Assembly (NCBI GenBank): GCA_009026175.1
Contig: WBTZ01000033.1
Span: 1 to 39,445, forward strand
Direction of reading: 5' to 3'
DNA length: 39,445 nt
Source: Zoogloea sp.
GTDB lineage: Bacteria > Pseudomonadota > Gammaproteobacteria > Burkholderiales > Rhodocyclaceae
Every line of letters starts with the position of its first letter. The first letter of the stretch is position 1. This document shows, piece after piece, positions 8,834 through 16,437 of the stretch. Both the position numbers and the translations under genes were made by a program. The notes beneath the pieces were generated by a model. The model ran no database searches, had not been told where the DNA came from, and worked only from the letters and a program-made list of their open reading frames with translations.

Positions 8834-10207
8834 TCAGACGGACAGCGCCTTCACATGCTGGATCACCTCGCCGATGGCCTGCTGGGCAGAGCCGTAGAGA
8901 AGGCGGGTGTTGTCCTTGTAGAACAGGGCGTTCTCGATGCCCGAGTAACCGGTGCCCTTGCCCCGCTTCACGACGATGACGTTCTGCGCCAGGTCGGCGT
9001 TGAGGATCGGCATGCCGTAGATCGGGCTGGACTTGTCGGTGCGCGCCGAGGGGTTCACCACGTCGTTGGCACCGATCACCAGGGCCACGTCGGCCTGGGC
9101 GAAGTCGCCGTTGATCTCTTCGAGGTCGAAGATCTTCTCGTAGGGCACCCCGGCCTCGGCCAGCAGCACGTTCATGTGGCCGGGCATGCGCCCCGCCACC
9201 GGGTGGATCGCAAACACCACCTCGACGCCTGCCTCCTCCAGCAGCTCGGACATCTCCCACACCTTGTGCTGCGCGCCCGCCACCGCCATGCCGTAGCCCG
9301 GCACGATGATGACCTTGGAGGCATAGCGCATCACCGCCGCCGCATCCATCGCGCCGATCTCCTTCTGCTCGCCCTCCACCGCCTCGCCGCCGCCGGCGGC
9401 CGCCATCGGCACGAAGAGGATGTTGCTGATCGGCCGGTTCATGGCCTTGGCCATCAGCTGGGTGAGCAGCGTGCCGGCAGCACCGACCACGATACCGGCG
9501 ATGATCAGCGCCGGAATGCCCATCACGAAGCCCTCGAAGCCCACCGCCAGGCCCGTGAAGGCGTTGAACAGGGAGATCACCACCGGCATGTCGGCCCCGC
9601 CGATGGGCAGGGTGATGATGGTGCCGAGGACCAGCGACAAGATGAAGAAGGCCACCACCAGCATCGGATCGATGGCCGGCGCCAGCACGATGGCGGCCGC
9701 CAGGCCCACTGCGGCCAGGGCCAGCACGATGTTGACGGCGTTCTGCGCCGGCAGGCGGAAGGCCGACTTCATGACCCCCTGCAGCTTGGCCCAGGCCACC
9801 ACCGAACCGGCGAAGGACACGGCGCCGATCAGCGCACCGAGGGTCGCCAGCAGGGTCACCACGGTGCCGTGCATCTCGCCGCGGGCAAATTCCACCGCCG
9901 CGATGGCCGCCGCCGCGCCGCCGCCCATGCCGTTGTAGATGGCCACCATCTGCGGCATGTCGGTCATCGCGACCTTCTTGCCGGAGATCCAGGCCACCGC
10001 ACCGCCGAGGGCAATCGCCAGCACCATCAGGGCGAAGTTGTTCATGCCCGGGGTGAGGAAGGTGACGACGGTGGCCAGCACCATGCCCACCCCCGCCCAG
10101 ACAATCCCCTTGCGCGCCGAAACCGGCGAGCTCATGCCCTTCAGGCCGAGGATGAAGAGTACCGCGGCCACAAAGTAGCTCGCGTCAATCAGCCACTTGA
10201 TCGCCAT
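8834..10207 (-). CDS. pntB: Proton-translocating NAD(P) transhydrogenase, beta subunit
   Basis: Membrane subunit of the transhydrogenase that couples hydride transfer from NADH to NADP+ to proton influx. The 457 residues match the family. The N-terminal half holds multiple transmembrane helices (domain II). The last 180 residues form the NADP(H)-binding domain III, visible through 'IIVPGYGMAVAGAQHKVWEM', 'GRMPGHMNVLLAEAGVPY', 'GANDVVNP' and 'VVKRGKGTGYSGIEN'. The start codon overlaps the pntAB stop (TAATG), indicating translational coupling. It is the last gene of the operon and is followed by a strong terminator. Confidence 0.97.
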   Translation of the reverse strand: MAIKWLIDASYFVAAVLFILGLKGMSSPVSARKGIVWAGVGMVLATVVTFLTPGMNNFALMVLAIALGGAVAWISGKKVAMTDMPQMVAIYNGMGGGAAAAIAAVEFARGEMHGTVVTLLATLGALIGAVSFAGSVVAWAKLQGVMKSAFRLPAQNAVNIVLALAAVGLAAAIVLAPAIDPMLVVAFFILSLVLGTIITLPIGGADMPVVISLFNAFTGLAVGFEGFVMGIPALIIAGIVVGAAGTLLTQLMAKAMNRPISNILFVPMAAAGGGEAVEGEQKEIGAMDAAAVMRYASKVIIVPGYGMAVAGAQHKVWEMSELLEEAGVEVVFAIHPVAGRMPGHMNVLLAEAGVPYEKIFDLEEINGDFAQADVALVIGANDVVNPSARTDKSSPIYGMPILNADLAQNVIVVKRGKGTGYSGIENALFYKDNTRLLYGSAQQAIGEVIQHVKALSV

Positions 10208-10491
10208 TACTTCTTCTCCTTCGACTTGAACATGGCGAGCATGCGTTCGGTCACCACGTAACCGCCCGCCGCGTTGGCCGCGCCGAGCAGCACGGCCACG
10301 AAACCGATGGCCTGCTCCAGGGGGGTTTCCGCCTGGCCGAGGGCGATCATGCCGCCCACCAGCACCACGCCGTGCACGAAGTTCGAGCCGGACATGAGGG
10401 GCGTGTGCAGGATCACCGGCACACGGGAGATCACCTCGTAACCGGTGAAGGCCGCGAGCATGAAAATATACAGTGCAACGAATCCGTCCAT
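10207..10491 (-). CDS. pntAB: NAD(P) transhydrogenase, alpha subunit part 2 (membrane segment)
   Basis: A 94-residue membrane protein corresponding to the C-terminal transmembrane part of E. coli PntA, here encoded as a separate gene as in many proteobacteria. Three to four hydrophobic segments are visible, with the conserved 'SRVPVILHTPLMSGSNFVHG' turn (interrupted in the quote only by length limits). GGAGG placed six bases before the ATG at 10491 decides the start; an in-frame GTG-type start farther upstream would overlap pntAA. It begins 13 bases after the pntAA stop and its own stop overlaps the pntB start. Confidence 0.95.
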   Translation of the reverse strand: MDGFVALYIFMLAAFTGYEVISRVPVILHTPLMSGSNFVHGVVLVGGMIALGQAETPLEQAIGFVAVLLGAANAAGGYVVTERMLAMFKSKEKK

Positions 10492-10504
10492 GGTCGTCCT
10501 CCGC

Positions 10505-11629
10505 TTACATTCCAAGGGCCTGCTTCACGCCGGCATGCCTGAGCACCCCGTCGTGGGTGAGGCAGGCGCCAGCCATCACTTCGTCCTCCCAGTCCAGGGC
10601 CAGGGCCCCGTCCTTGATGAAGGGCGAGATGAAGTTGAAGAGGTTCTTGGCGTACATCTCGGAGGCATGCACGGGCATGCGGCTGGGGATGTGGGTGGGG
10701 CCGATGATCAGCACTTCGCCGACCCAGGTCTTCTCGCCCGCCACCGTGCCGGCCACGTTGCCGCCGGTTTCGGCAGCCATGTCCACCACCACCGAGCCCG
10801 GCTTCATGCGGGCGACCATGTCGGCGCTGACGATCTGCGGCGCCTTGCGCCCCGGAATCGCCGCCGTGGTGATGAGGGCATCGCACTCGGCGATGGCCTT
10901 GCCCAGCTTGTCGGCCTGCTGGCGCTTCTCGTCATCGGTGAGTTCCCGCGCGTAGCCACCGCTGCCCGCCGCCGACACGCCGGTGTCCACGAACTTGGCG
11001 CCGAGGGACTCGATCTGCTCCTTGGTCTCCGGGCGCACGTCATAGCCGGACACCATCGCGCCGAGGCGCTTGGCGGTGGCGATGGCCTGCAGGCCGGCCA
11101 CGCCGGCGCCGATCACCAGCACCTTGGCCGGGCGGATGGTGCCGGCGGCATAGGTGAGCATCGGGAAGAACTTGGGGCTGTGATCCGCCGCGATCAGGGC
11201 GCATTCATAGCCCGCCACCGCCGCCTGGCTGGACAATACGTCCATGCTCTGGGCCCGGCTGATGCGGGGCAACAGTTCCAAAGCGAAACAGGTGATCTTC
11301 TTTTGGAGCAACAGCTCGACACGCTCACGGCTGGCCCAGGGTTGTTGCAACCCGACCACCACGCTGCCCGGCTTGAGCTGATCGAGCGCATCCAGCCCGA
11401 GAGGCTGAACCTGCAGGAACAGGTCGGCCTTGCGCAGCACGGCTGCCTGATCGGCGGCCAGCTCGGACACTCCGTAATCTGCGTCACGGTAGTAAGCCGA
11501 TTCGCCGGCCCCTGCCTGGAGCAGCAACGCTGCGCCAAGCCCTTGATATTTCTTGGCTACGTCCGGTACGAGCGCAACGCGGCGCTCCCCCGGCGTGAGC
11601 TCTTTGGTCACACCGATGACCAGAGGCAT
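10505..11629 (-). CDS. pntAA: NAD(P) transhydrogenase, alpha subunit part 1 (NAD-binding)
   Basis: The peripheral domain I that binds NAD(H), related to alanine dehydrogenase. At 374 residues it has the usual length of split PntAA proteins. Key signatures are the RQD-loop region 'RAQSMDVLSSQA' (125-136), the Rossmann glycine motif GAGVAG (174-179) followed by 'LQAIATAKRLGA', and 'MAAETGGN'. AAGGAGG five bases before the ATG is the strongest ribosome-binding site in the window, which suggests high expression. It is the first gene of pntAA-pntAB-pntB and is divergent from corA, 152 bases away. Confidence 0.97.
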   Translation of the reverse strand: MPLVIGVTKELTPGERRVALVPDVAKKYQGLGAALLLQAGAGESAYYRDADYGVSELAADQAAVLRKADLFLQVQPLGLDALDQLKPGSVVVGLQQPWASRERVELLLQKKITCFALELLPRISRAQSMDVLSSQAAVAGYECALIAADHSPKFFPMLTYAAGTIRPAKVLVIGAGVAGLQAIATAKRLGAMVSGYDVRPETKEQIESLGAKFVDTGVSAAGSGGYARELTDDEKRQQADKLGKAIAECDALITTAAIPGRKAPQIVSADMVARMKPGSVVVDMAAETGGNVAGTVAGEKTWVGEVLIIGPTHIPSRMPVHASEMYAKNLFNFISPFIKDGALALDWEDEVMAGACLTHDGVLRHAGVKQALGM

Positions 11630-11709
11630 GGAACCTCCTTATAAGTAGGTGGAATTCTGCTATCGTCGCGAGAGGGGTTCGCCGACGTAACACTATCTGA
11701 CAGGAACTA

Positions 11710-11724
11710 CCGGGAATTACCCGG
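11710..11724. repeat. Inverted repeat in the pntAA/corA divergent intergenic region
   Basis: CCGGG-AATTA-CCCGG, with an A6 run immediately after it on the plus strand. It lies mid-way between the divergent starts (85 bases from pntAA, 58 from corA), so a shared operator is possible. I do not recognise a known regulator site. Confidence 0.3.
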
Positions 11725-11781
11725 AAAAAACCCCGATCCTGGGCTTAAATCCGGAAAACTGATCCGAATATCGCAAACAAG

Positions 11782-12864
11782 ATGCGCAAGTCTAGCAAGA
11801 AACGAACCCATCTTCCCCGAAAGTTGGGGTTACCCCCAGGTACCCTGGTGCATGTGGGCGAGATCAAGACCGACAAACCGAGCATCACGCTGATCGAGTT
11901 CGACGCAGGCGGGATCACGGAGACGCACTTCGACTCTCTCGAAGCCTCCCGGCAATATCAGCCGGTACGCGAGAAGCTGTGGCTCAACGTACACGGTCTG
12001 CATGACCCGGCCGTGATGGCAGAGATCGGCCGACGCTTCAAGCTGCACCCGTTGGTCCAGGAAGACATCCTCAACACCCAGCAACGCCCCAAGAGCGACG
12101 AGTTCGCCGACTACCTGTACATCGTCGTCCGCTGCTTCGACTTCGACCAGGCAAGACACTGCCTGAACTCCGACCAGGTCAGCATCGTGCTCGGGCGCAA
12201 CTTCGTGCTGACCTTCCAGGAGCGCCCCACCGGCGCCTTCGCGGCAGTCCGCGAACGCCTGCGCGCCGAGAACGGCGCCATGCGCAACCATGGCGCCGAC
12301 TACCTGGCCTATGCCTTGCTCGACACCCTGGTGGACCGCTACTTCGTGATGCTCGACCACCTGACCGACGAGGCCGAAGAGCTGGAGGAGCAGGCCCTGA
12401 GCCGCCCCAATCCGGCACTGCTGGTGGAGATCAACCGGGTCAAGCACGAGGCCCTGACGCTGCGCCGGGCCATCTGGCCGCTGCGCGAAGTGCTCAACAA
12501 CATGTCGAGGGTGGACAACGGCTTCTTCAGCCCGGACACGCGGCTCTACCTGCGGGATATCTACGACCACACGGTGCATGTGCTGGAATCACTGGAGTCC
12601 GTGCGCGACCTGCTCGCCGACCTGCTCGACATCTACCTGTCCAGCGTCAGCAACCGGCTGAACAGCGAAGTGCGCATCCTGACCGTGCTGACCACCCTGT
12701 TCATGCCGGCCACCCTGATCGCCGGCATCTTCGGCATGAACTTCCGCAGCATGCCGCTGCTGGAAGACCCGGAGGGCTTCCGCCTGGCCATGGGCCTGAT
12801 GGCGGGCGCAGCGGGGCTCATGGCGGCGGCGTTCTGGCGCCGCAACTGGCTGAAGACAAAATAG
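11782..12864 (+). CDS. corA: CorA-family magnesium/cobalt transporter
   Basis: A 360-residue divalent-cation channel of the inner membrane. The N-terminal ~290 residues form the large cytoplasmic domain, including the long stalk helix. Two C-terminal transmembrane helices follow. TM1 ends in the selectivity-filter motif Gly-Met-Asn (318-320, within IFGMNF). TM2 ends RRNWLKTK at the cytoplasmic face. The periplasmic loop between them is acidic (LLEDPEG). No good Shine-Dalgarno is seen before the ATG, which is preceded by an A-rich segment. The Lys/Arg-rich N-terminus (RKSSKKR) is somewhat unusual. Substrate among Mg, Co and Ni cannot be read from sequence. Confidence 0.95.
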   Translation: MRKSSKKRTHLPRKLGLPPGTLVHVGEIKTDKPSITLIEFDAGGITETHFDSLEASRQYQPVREKLWLNVHGLHDPAVMAEIGRRFKLHPLVQEDILNTQQRPKSDEFADYLYIVVRCFDFDQARHCLNSDQVSIVLGRNFVLTFQERPTGAFAAVRERLRAENGAMRNHGADYLAYALLDTLVDRYFVMLDHLTDEAEELEEQALSRPNPALLVEINRVKHEALTLRRAIWPLREVLNNMSRVDNGFFSPDTRLYLRDIYDHTVHVLESLESVRDLLADLLDIYLSSVSNRLNSEVRILTVLTTLFMPATLIAGIFGMNFRSMPLLEDPEGFRLAMGLMAGAAGLMAAAFWRRNWLKTK

Positions 12865-12866
12865 GA

Positions 12867-12886
12867 ACTGCCCTGAAAAGGGCAGT
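12867..12886. terminator. Hairpin between convergent corA and PP2C genes
   Basis: Perfect 8-bp stem ACTGCCCT/AGGGCAGT closed by a GAAA tetraloop, three bases after the corA stop. There is no T-run on the plus strand, so it may work with Rho or only protect the mRNA 3' end. A second short stem GGCAGG/CCTGCC follows at about 12912-12930. Confidence 0.5.
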
Positions 12887-12946
12887 CATCAAAGTCCGGC
12901 CAAGGCAGGAAGGCAGGCGCCGGCCCTGCCGAACAGCCCGGCTGCC

Positions 12947-13801
12947 TCAGGCCCCGAGCGCCGGGAAATCGGACTTGGGCCGGCTCGGGACCTCAACCAG
13001 CTTGACCACGGCCAGCGAGATGTTGTCACCACCTCCGCGGGCACGCTGGCGAGCCAGTTCGATGAGGGTAGAAGCCGCCTCACGGGGCGAATTCTCGGCC
13101 AGGATGCGGCCGGCCTCCTCCTCGCCGATATAGGCCCACAGCCCGTCGGAGCACAGCAGGAAGGCATCGCCGCCCACCAGCGGCGAAGCATGCCCGATGT
13201 CCACCCGGGGCTCACGCTCCGAACCCAGGCAGGACAGCAGCACATTGCGGTTGGGATGGCGCAATGCCCCCTCCGCATCGAGGCGCCCCTTGCGCACAAG
13301 CTCCTCGACCAGGGAATGGTCGACGCTGCGCGTAACGAGGCTGCCGGACCTGAAATGGTAGAAGCGCGAATCGCCGCAGTGGGCCCAGTCGGCCCGGTCG
13401 GGCTGCATCATGAAGACAACAGCCGTGCTGTGCGGATCCTGCTCGCTGGTGAAGCGGGTGAGCTTGATGACGATATGGGCTTCGTCGATGATGCTGCGCA
13501 GCAGGTCGGGGGCGCTCTCGGAAGCCGGCGCAAAGGCCTCGAAGTTCTGACGCGCCTTGAGGATGACCTGCTCGGCGGCCATGGCGCCGCCAGAATGGCC
13601 CCCCATGCCATCCGCCAGCACCGCCATGAGGGTGCCCTTGCGGTTGGGATGGGCAAACACTGCAGCCCGATCCTGCTGTTCGGTACGATCGCCCGTATGC
13701 TTGGCCACGCAGGCTTCCGCCTGGTAGCGCTTCTTGGGCGCCGTGGTATCCGGCGCAGTCAGGGAGGTCACAGTGGGGTTCAGCATAGGCCATGCTGGCA
13801 A
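12947..13801 (-). CDS. PP2C-family serine/threonine protein phosphatase
   Basis: A soluble metal-dependent phosphatase of about 280 residues (Stp/PrpC type). Conserved motifs: 'RTEQQDRAAV' near residue 40, metal-binding DGMGGH (64-69), 'HCGDSRFY', 'CSDGLWAYI' and 'GGGDNISLAVV' at the C-terminus. The start is uncertain. An ATG lies at 13786, but the TTG at 13801 has GGAG seven bases upstream and is reported here; only five residues differ. No partner kinase is adjacent, so the target (Hanks-type kinase substrates or signalling proteins) is unknown. It lies downstream of glcF on the same strand with 145 bases between them. Confidence 0.9.
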   Translation of the reverse strand: MPAWPMLNPTVTSLTAPDTTAPKKRYQAEACVAKHTGDRTEQQDRAAVFAHPNRKGTLMAVLADGMGGHSGGAMAAEQVILKARQNFEAFAPASESAPDLLRSIIDEAHIVIKLTRFTSEQDPHSTAVVFMMQPDRADWAHCGDSRFYHFRSGSLVTRSVDHSLVEELVRKGRLDAEGALRHPNRNVLLSCLGSEREPRVDIGHASPLVGGDAFLLCSDGLWAYIGEEEAGRILAENSPREAASTLIELARQRARGGGDNISLAVVKLVEVPSRPKSDFPALGA

Positions 13802-13909
13802 GCACCTGCTCCGTCTGTGACGGAGGACGCCGGCCCGGAAATCCTTATCTCTTGGGCTGCATTACATGCAACCCTGCTAAGCGCAACGGCCGACAGCTTT
13901 CGGCATTTC

Positions 13910-13924
13910 ACAAGTGTAACTTGT
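13910..13924. repeat. Inverted repeat between glcF and the phosphatase gene
   Basis: ACAAGT-GTA-ACTTGT, in a locally AT-rich patch 23 bases after the glcF stop and about 110 bases before the phosphatase start. It could be an operator or a weak terminator; neither is certain, since no T-run follows on the minus strand. Confidence 0.3.
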
Positions 13925-13946
13925 TAAATAAACTGAAGCCGCACAT

Positions 13947-15206
13947 TCATCCTGACTTTTGGCCGTCATCCGTGATTTTTTCATCAATCAGCTCGATCCA
14001 ATGCTGGATGGGTAGAACGACACTGCCGCTCAGATGCTCAATGCAACCAATATTGGCCGACGCTATCCGTTCAGCTCCCCGGGCGGTGAGCGCAGCCAGC
14101 TTGTTGTCCCTCAGCCGGCCGGAAAGTTCCGGCTGGAGGATCGAGTAGGTCCCGGCAGAACCACAGCACAGGTGCGCATCGGCGACCGGGACAAGGTCAT
14201 ATCCGGCGGCCTCCAGCAAGCCCTCCACCACCCCCCTGATCCGCTGGCCATACTGCAGGCTGCAGGGTGCCTGGAAGGCGATGCGCTGGCGCGGGGCCTG
14301 AGCGGCCCTGGCCGCCAGCGCGGCCTTCAGGTGCACCGCCCCGGCCGCCACGATCTCCGCCGGATCCCGGGCCAGTCCGGCCACCCGCGCCGCCTTGGCG
14401 GCGTAGGCCGGGTCATCCTTGAGCAGATGGGCGTAATCCTTGACCTGCACGCCGCAGCCCGACGCCGTGACCACAATGGCCTCGACCCGCCCTGCCGAGA
14501 TGTCCGGCCACCAGGCGTCGATGTTGCGCCTGGCATCCGCCCGCCCCCCGTCGTGATCCTGCAGATGAAAACGGACAGCCCCGCAGCAGCCCGCGCCCGC
14601 CGCCTCGACCAGGGAGATCCCCAGGGCATCCAGCACCCGTGCGGTCGCCGCGTTGATGGAGGGGCGCATCGAGGGCTGCACGCAGCCCGCCAGGACCAGC
14701 ATGCGGCGCGCATGGCGCGGCGCCGGCCAGACTCCCGCGGCCGGTGCGGACGACACCTTGCCAGACAGCGCACGGGGCAGCAGCGGCTTGAAGACACGCC
14801 CCAGCCCCAGGGCTGTACCGAACAGGCCGGTCCGCGGCACGAACTCGCGCAAGGCGCCGCGCAGCACGCGGTCGCTGCCGGTGCGCGGGACCTGCTGCTC
14901 CACCACGTGCCGTCCGATGTCCGCCAGGCGGCCGTACTCCACCCCCGACGGACAGGTTGTCTCGCAGGCGCGGCAGGTCAGGCAGCGGTCCAGGTGCAGG
15001 CGGGTCTTGACGGTGGCGCGCTGCCCTTCCAGCACCTGCTTGATCAGATAGATGCGCCCCCGCGGGCCGTCCAGCTCATCGCCGAGCAGCTGATAGGTCG
15101 GGCAGGTTGCCGTGCAGAAACCGCAATGCACGCACTTGCGCAAGATCGCCTCGGCCTCGCGGCCTTCGGGCGTGTCCTTGATGAAGCCGGCCAGATTGGT
15201 CTGCAT
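13947..15206 (-). CDS. glcF: Glycolate oxidase iron-sulfur subunit GlcF
   Basis: Electron-transfer subunit of the membrane-associated glycolate oxidase GlcDEF, which oxidises glycolate to glyoxylate. Two ferredoxin-type [4Fe-4S] motifs are seen near the N-terminus: CxxCxxCxxxC at Cys25/28/31/35 and at Cys75/78/81/85. Two CCG (cysteine-rich, heterodisulfide-reductase-like) domains follow, marked by 'GAGCCGAVRF' and 'HLCCGSAGTYS'. The 419-residue length is normal. It starts 3 bases after the glcE stop, so it is the last gene of the glcD-glcE-glcF unit. Confidence 0.96.
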   Translation of the reverse strand: MQTNLAGFIKDTPEGREAEAILRKCVHCGFCTATCPTYQLLGDELDGPRGRIYLIKQVLEGQRATVKTRLHLDRCLTCRACETTCPSGVEYGRLADIGRHVVEQQVPRTGSDRVLRGALREFVPRTGLFGTALGLGRVFKPLLPRALSGKVSSAPAAGVWPAPRHARRMLVLAGCVQPSMRPSINAATARVLDALGISLVEAAGAGCCGAVRFHLQDHDGGRADARRNIDAWWPDISAGRVEAIVVTASGCGVQVKDYAHLLKDDPAYAAKAARVAGLARDPAEIVAAGAVHLKAALAARAAQAPRQRIAFQAPCSLQYGQRIRGVVEGLLEAAGYDLVPVADAHLCCGSAGTYSILQPELSGRLRDNKLAALTARGAERIASANIGCIEHLSGSVVLPIQHWIELIDEKITDDGQKSG

Positions 15207-15209
15207 GAT

Positions 15210-16274
15210 TCAAAGCCCCTCGTAGAGGCGGCCCGGGTTGAACACCCCGGCCGGATCGAACGCGTTCTTCAGGTTCCGCTGCAGCGCCAGCATGGCGCCG
15301 GGCAAGGGATGGAAGCGCGGGCCCTGGCGGTCCCCATGGCGGAACAGGGTGGCATGCCCGCCCAGGGCCTCAACACGCCGCCGGATGTCCGCAGCCGACA
15401 GCTCGCTGCGCAACCAGCGCTGGGCTCCGCCCCACTCCACCAATTGCTCTCCCTCCAGCTCGAGGGCCAGCGCATCGCTTGGCAGCGACAGGCGCCACAG
15501 GGGAGTGCAAGCGGCAAAGTAGGGGTCGGTGTGGTCGCGCAGGCCACGCCACAGTGCGTCGGCCTGCTCTTCATCCAGGCCTTCGCCCCCCAGCCGCGTC
15601 AAGGCCGCCTCAACCGCCGCCGATGCACCCGACAAGCGCAGGTACAGCCCCCCGCTCCGCCATGCCGATGCGGAAATCGGCAGCGGCTGGCCACCCCAGG
15701 CGTTGAGGCGGTGCAACGCATCGGCCTCGCCTGCCTCGAAGCGCAGCGTGGCTTCGGCCACCGGCCGCGGCAGCACCTTGAGTGACAGCTCGACGATCAG
15801 GCCCAGCGTTCCGAGACTCCCCGCCAGGGCCCGCGACACATCGTAGCCGGCCACGTTCTTCATGACCTCTCCGCCGAAGCGCAGCACGTCACCCCGACCA
15901 TCGATGAGACGCGCCCCCAGCACGAAATCCCGCACACCGCCTACCGCCGCCCGCCGCGGGCCGGCCAGCCCGGCGGCAATGCAGCCTCCGACCGTGGCCC
16001 CGGCCGCGAAGCGGGGTGGCTCGAAGGCCAGCATCTGGCCCTGCCCCGCCAGTTCGGCCTCCAGTTCGACCAGCGGCGTACCGGCCCGCACGGTGACGAC
16101 CAGCTCGCTCGGTTCGTAATTGACGATGCCCCGGCACGCCCCGGTTTCGAGCAGCTCACCCACCGGCTCGCGGCCGTAGAAATCCTTGCTGCCGCCGCCA
16201 CGGATGCGGAGCTGTCCGCCGCTGGCCGCAGCCTGGCGGACCCGCTCACTCCAGGCCTGGATCAGATCGTCCAT
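15210..16274 (-). CDS. glcE: Glycolate oxidase FAD-binding subunit GlcE
   Basis: A FAD-binding type 4 (PCMH) flavoprotein of 354 residues, shorter than GlcD and lacking its full C-terminal oxidase domain, as usual for GlcE. The N-terminus carries 'LRIRGGGSKDFYG'. The middle has 'VGGCIAAGLAGPRR' and 'VMKNVAGYDVSRAL', and the end 'FDPAGVFNPGRLYEGL'. The start at 16274 is chosen because GGAGG stands five bases upstream of that ATG; upstream in-frame starts would lack one. Its first 29 bases overlap the end of the small membrane ORF encoded after glcD. Confidence 0.94.
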   Translation of the reverse strand: MDDLIQAWSERVRQAAASGGQLRIRGGGSKDFYGREPVGELLETGACRGIVNYEPSELVVTVRAGTPLVELEAELAGQGQMLAFEPPRFAAGATVGGCIAAGLAGPRRAAVGGVRDFVLGARLIDGRGDVLRFGGEVMKNVAGYDVSRALAGSLGTLGLIVELSLKVLPRPVAEATLRFEAGEADALHRLNAWGGQPLPISASAWRSGGLYLRLSGASAAVEAALTRLGGEGLDEEQADALWRGLRDHTDPYFAACTPLWRLSLPSDALALELEGEQLVEWGGAQRWLRSELSAADIRRRVEALGGHATLFRHGDRQGPRFHPLPGAMLALQRNLKNAFDPAGVFNPGRLYEGL

Positions 16275-16437
16275 TATTGCCTCCATTGTTCTTGTCATCC
16301 TGCTCATCGGCAGCGGGCACCCGCCGGCGCTCTGCCAGCCGGCCCGCAGTACGCAGGCCCATCCAGGTACCCACCAGGGACAGCACCGGCACGGCCACGA
16401 ACAGGAACTGCAGCCAGCCCTCCGACAGCCCGTCCAT
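16246..16437 (-). CDS. Small single-pass membrane protein encoded between glcD and glcE (unrecognised)
   Basis: A 63-residue frame whose ATG overlaps the glcD stop (TGATG) and whose end overlaps the first 29 bases of glcE. It fills the 162-base gap between glcD and glcE that would otherwise be empty. The translation has a short N-terminus (MDGLSEG), one strongly hydrophobic segment (about residues 8-28, FLFVAVPVLSLVGTWMGL), a basic patch RLAERRR, and a polar Asn/Asp/Gly-rich tail. This is the layout of a membrane-anchored small protein with a cytoplasmic tail. It has no Shine-Dalgarno of its own, so it would depend on coupling to glcD. I know no family for it. A chance frame cannot be excluded. 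Confidence 0.55.
   Translation of the reverse strand: MDGLSEGWLQFLFVAVPVLSLVGTWMGLRTAGRLAERRRVPAADEQDDKNNGGNNGRSDPGLE

Noticed and set aside
8520-8979. Plus-strand frames through the sixA-pntB gap
   Set aside because: They run into the pntB antisense region and through the terminator, lack ribosome-binding sites and have compositionally biased translations.
14034-15785. 583-codon plus-strand frame opposite glcF/glcE
   Set aside because: Shadow of two well-supported minus-strand genes; crosses their boundary and has no recognisable domain.
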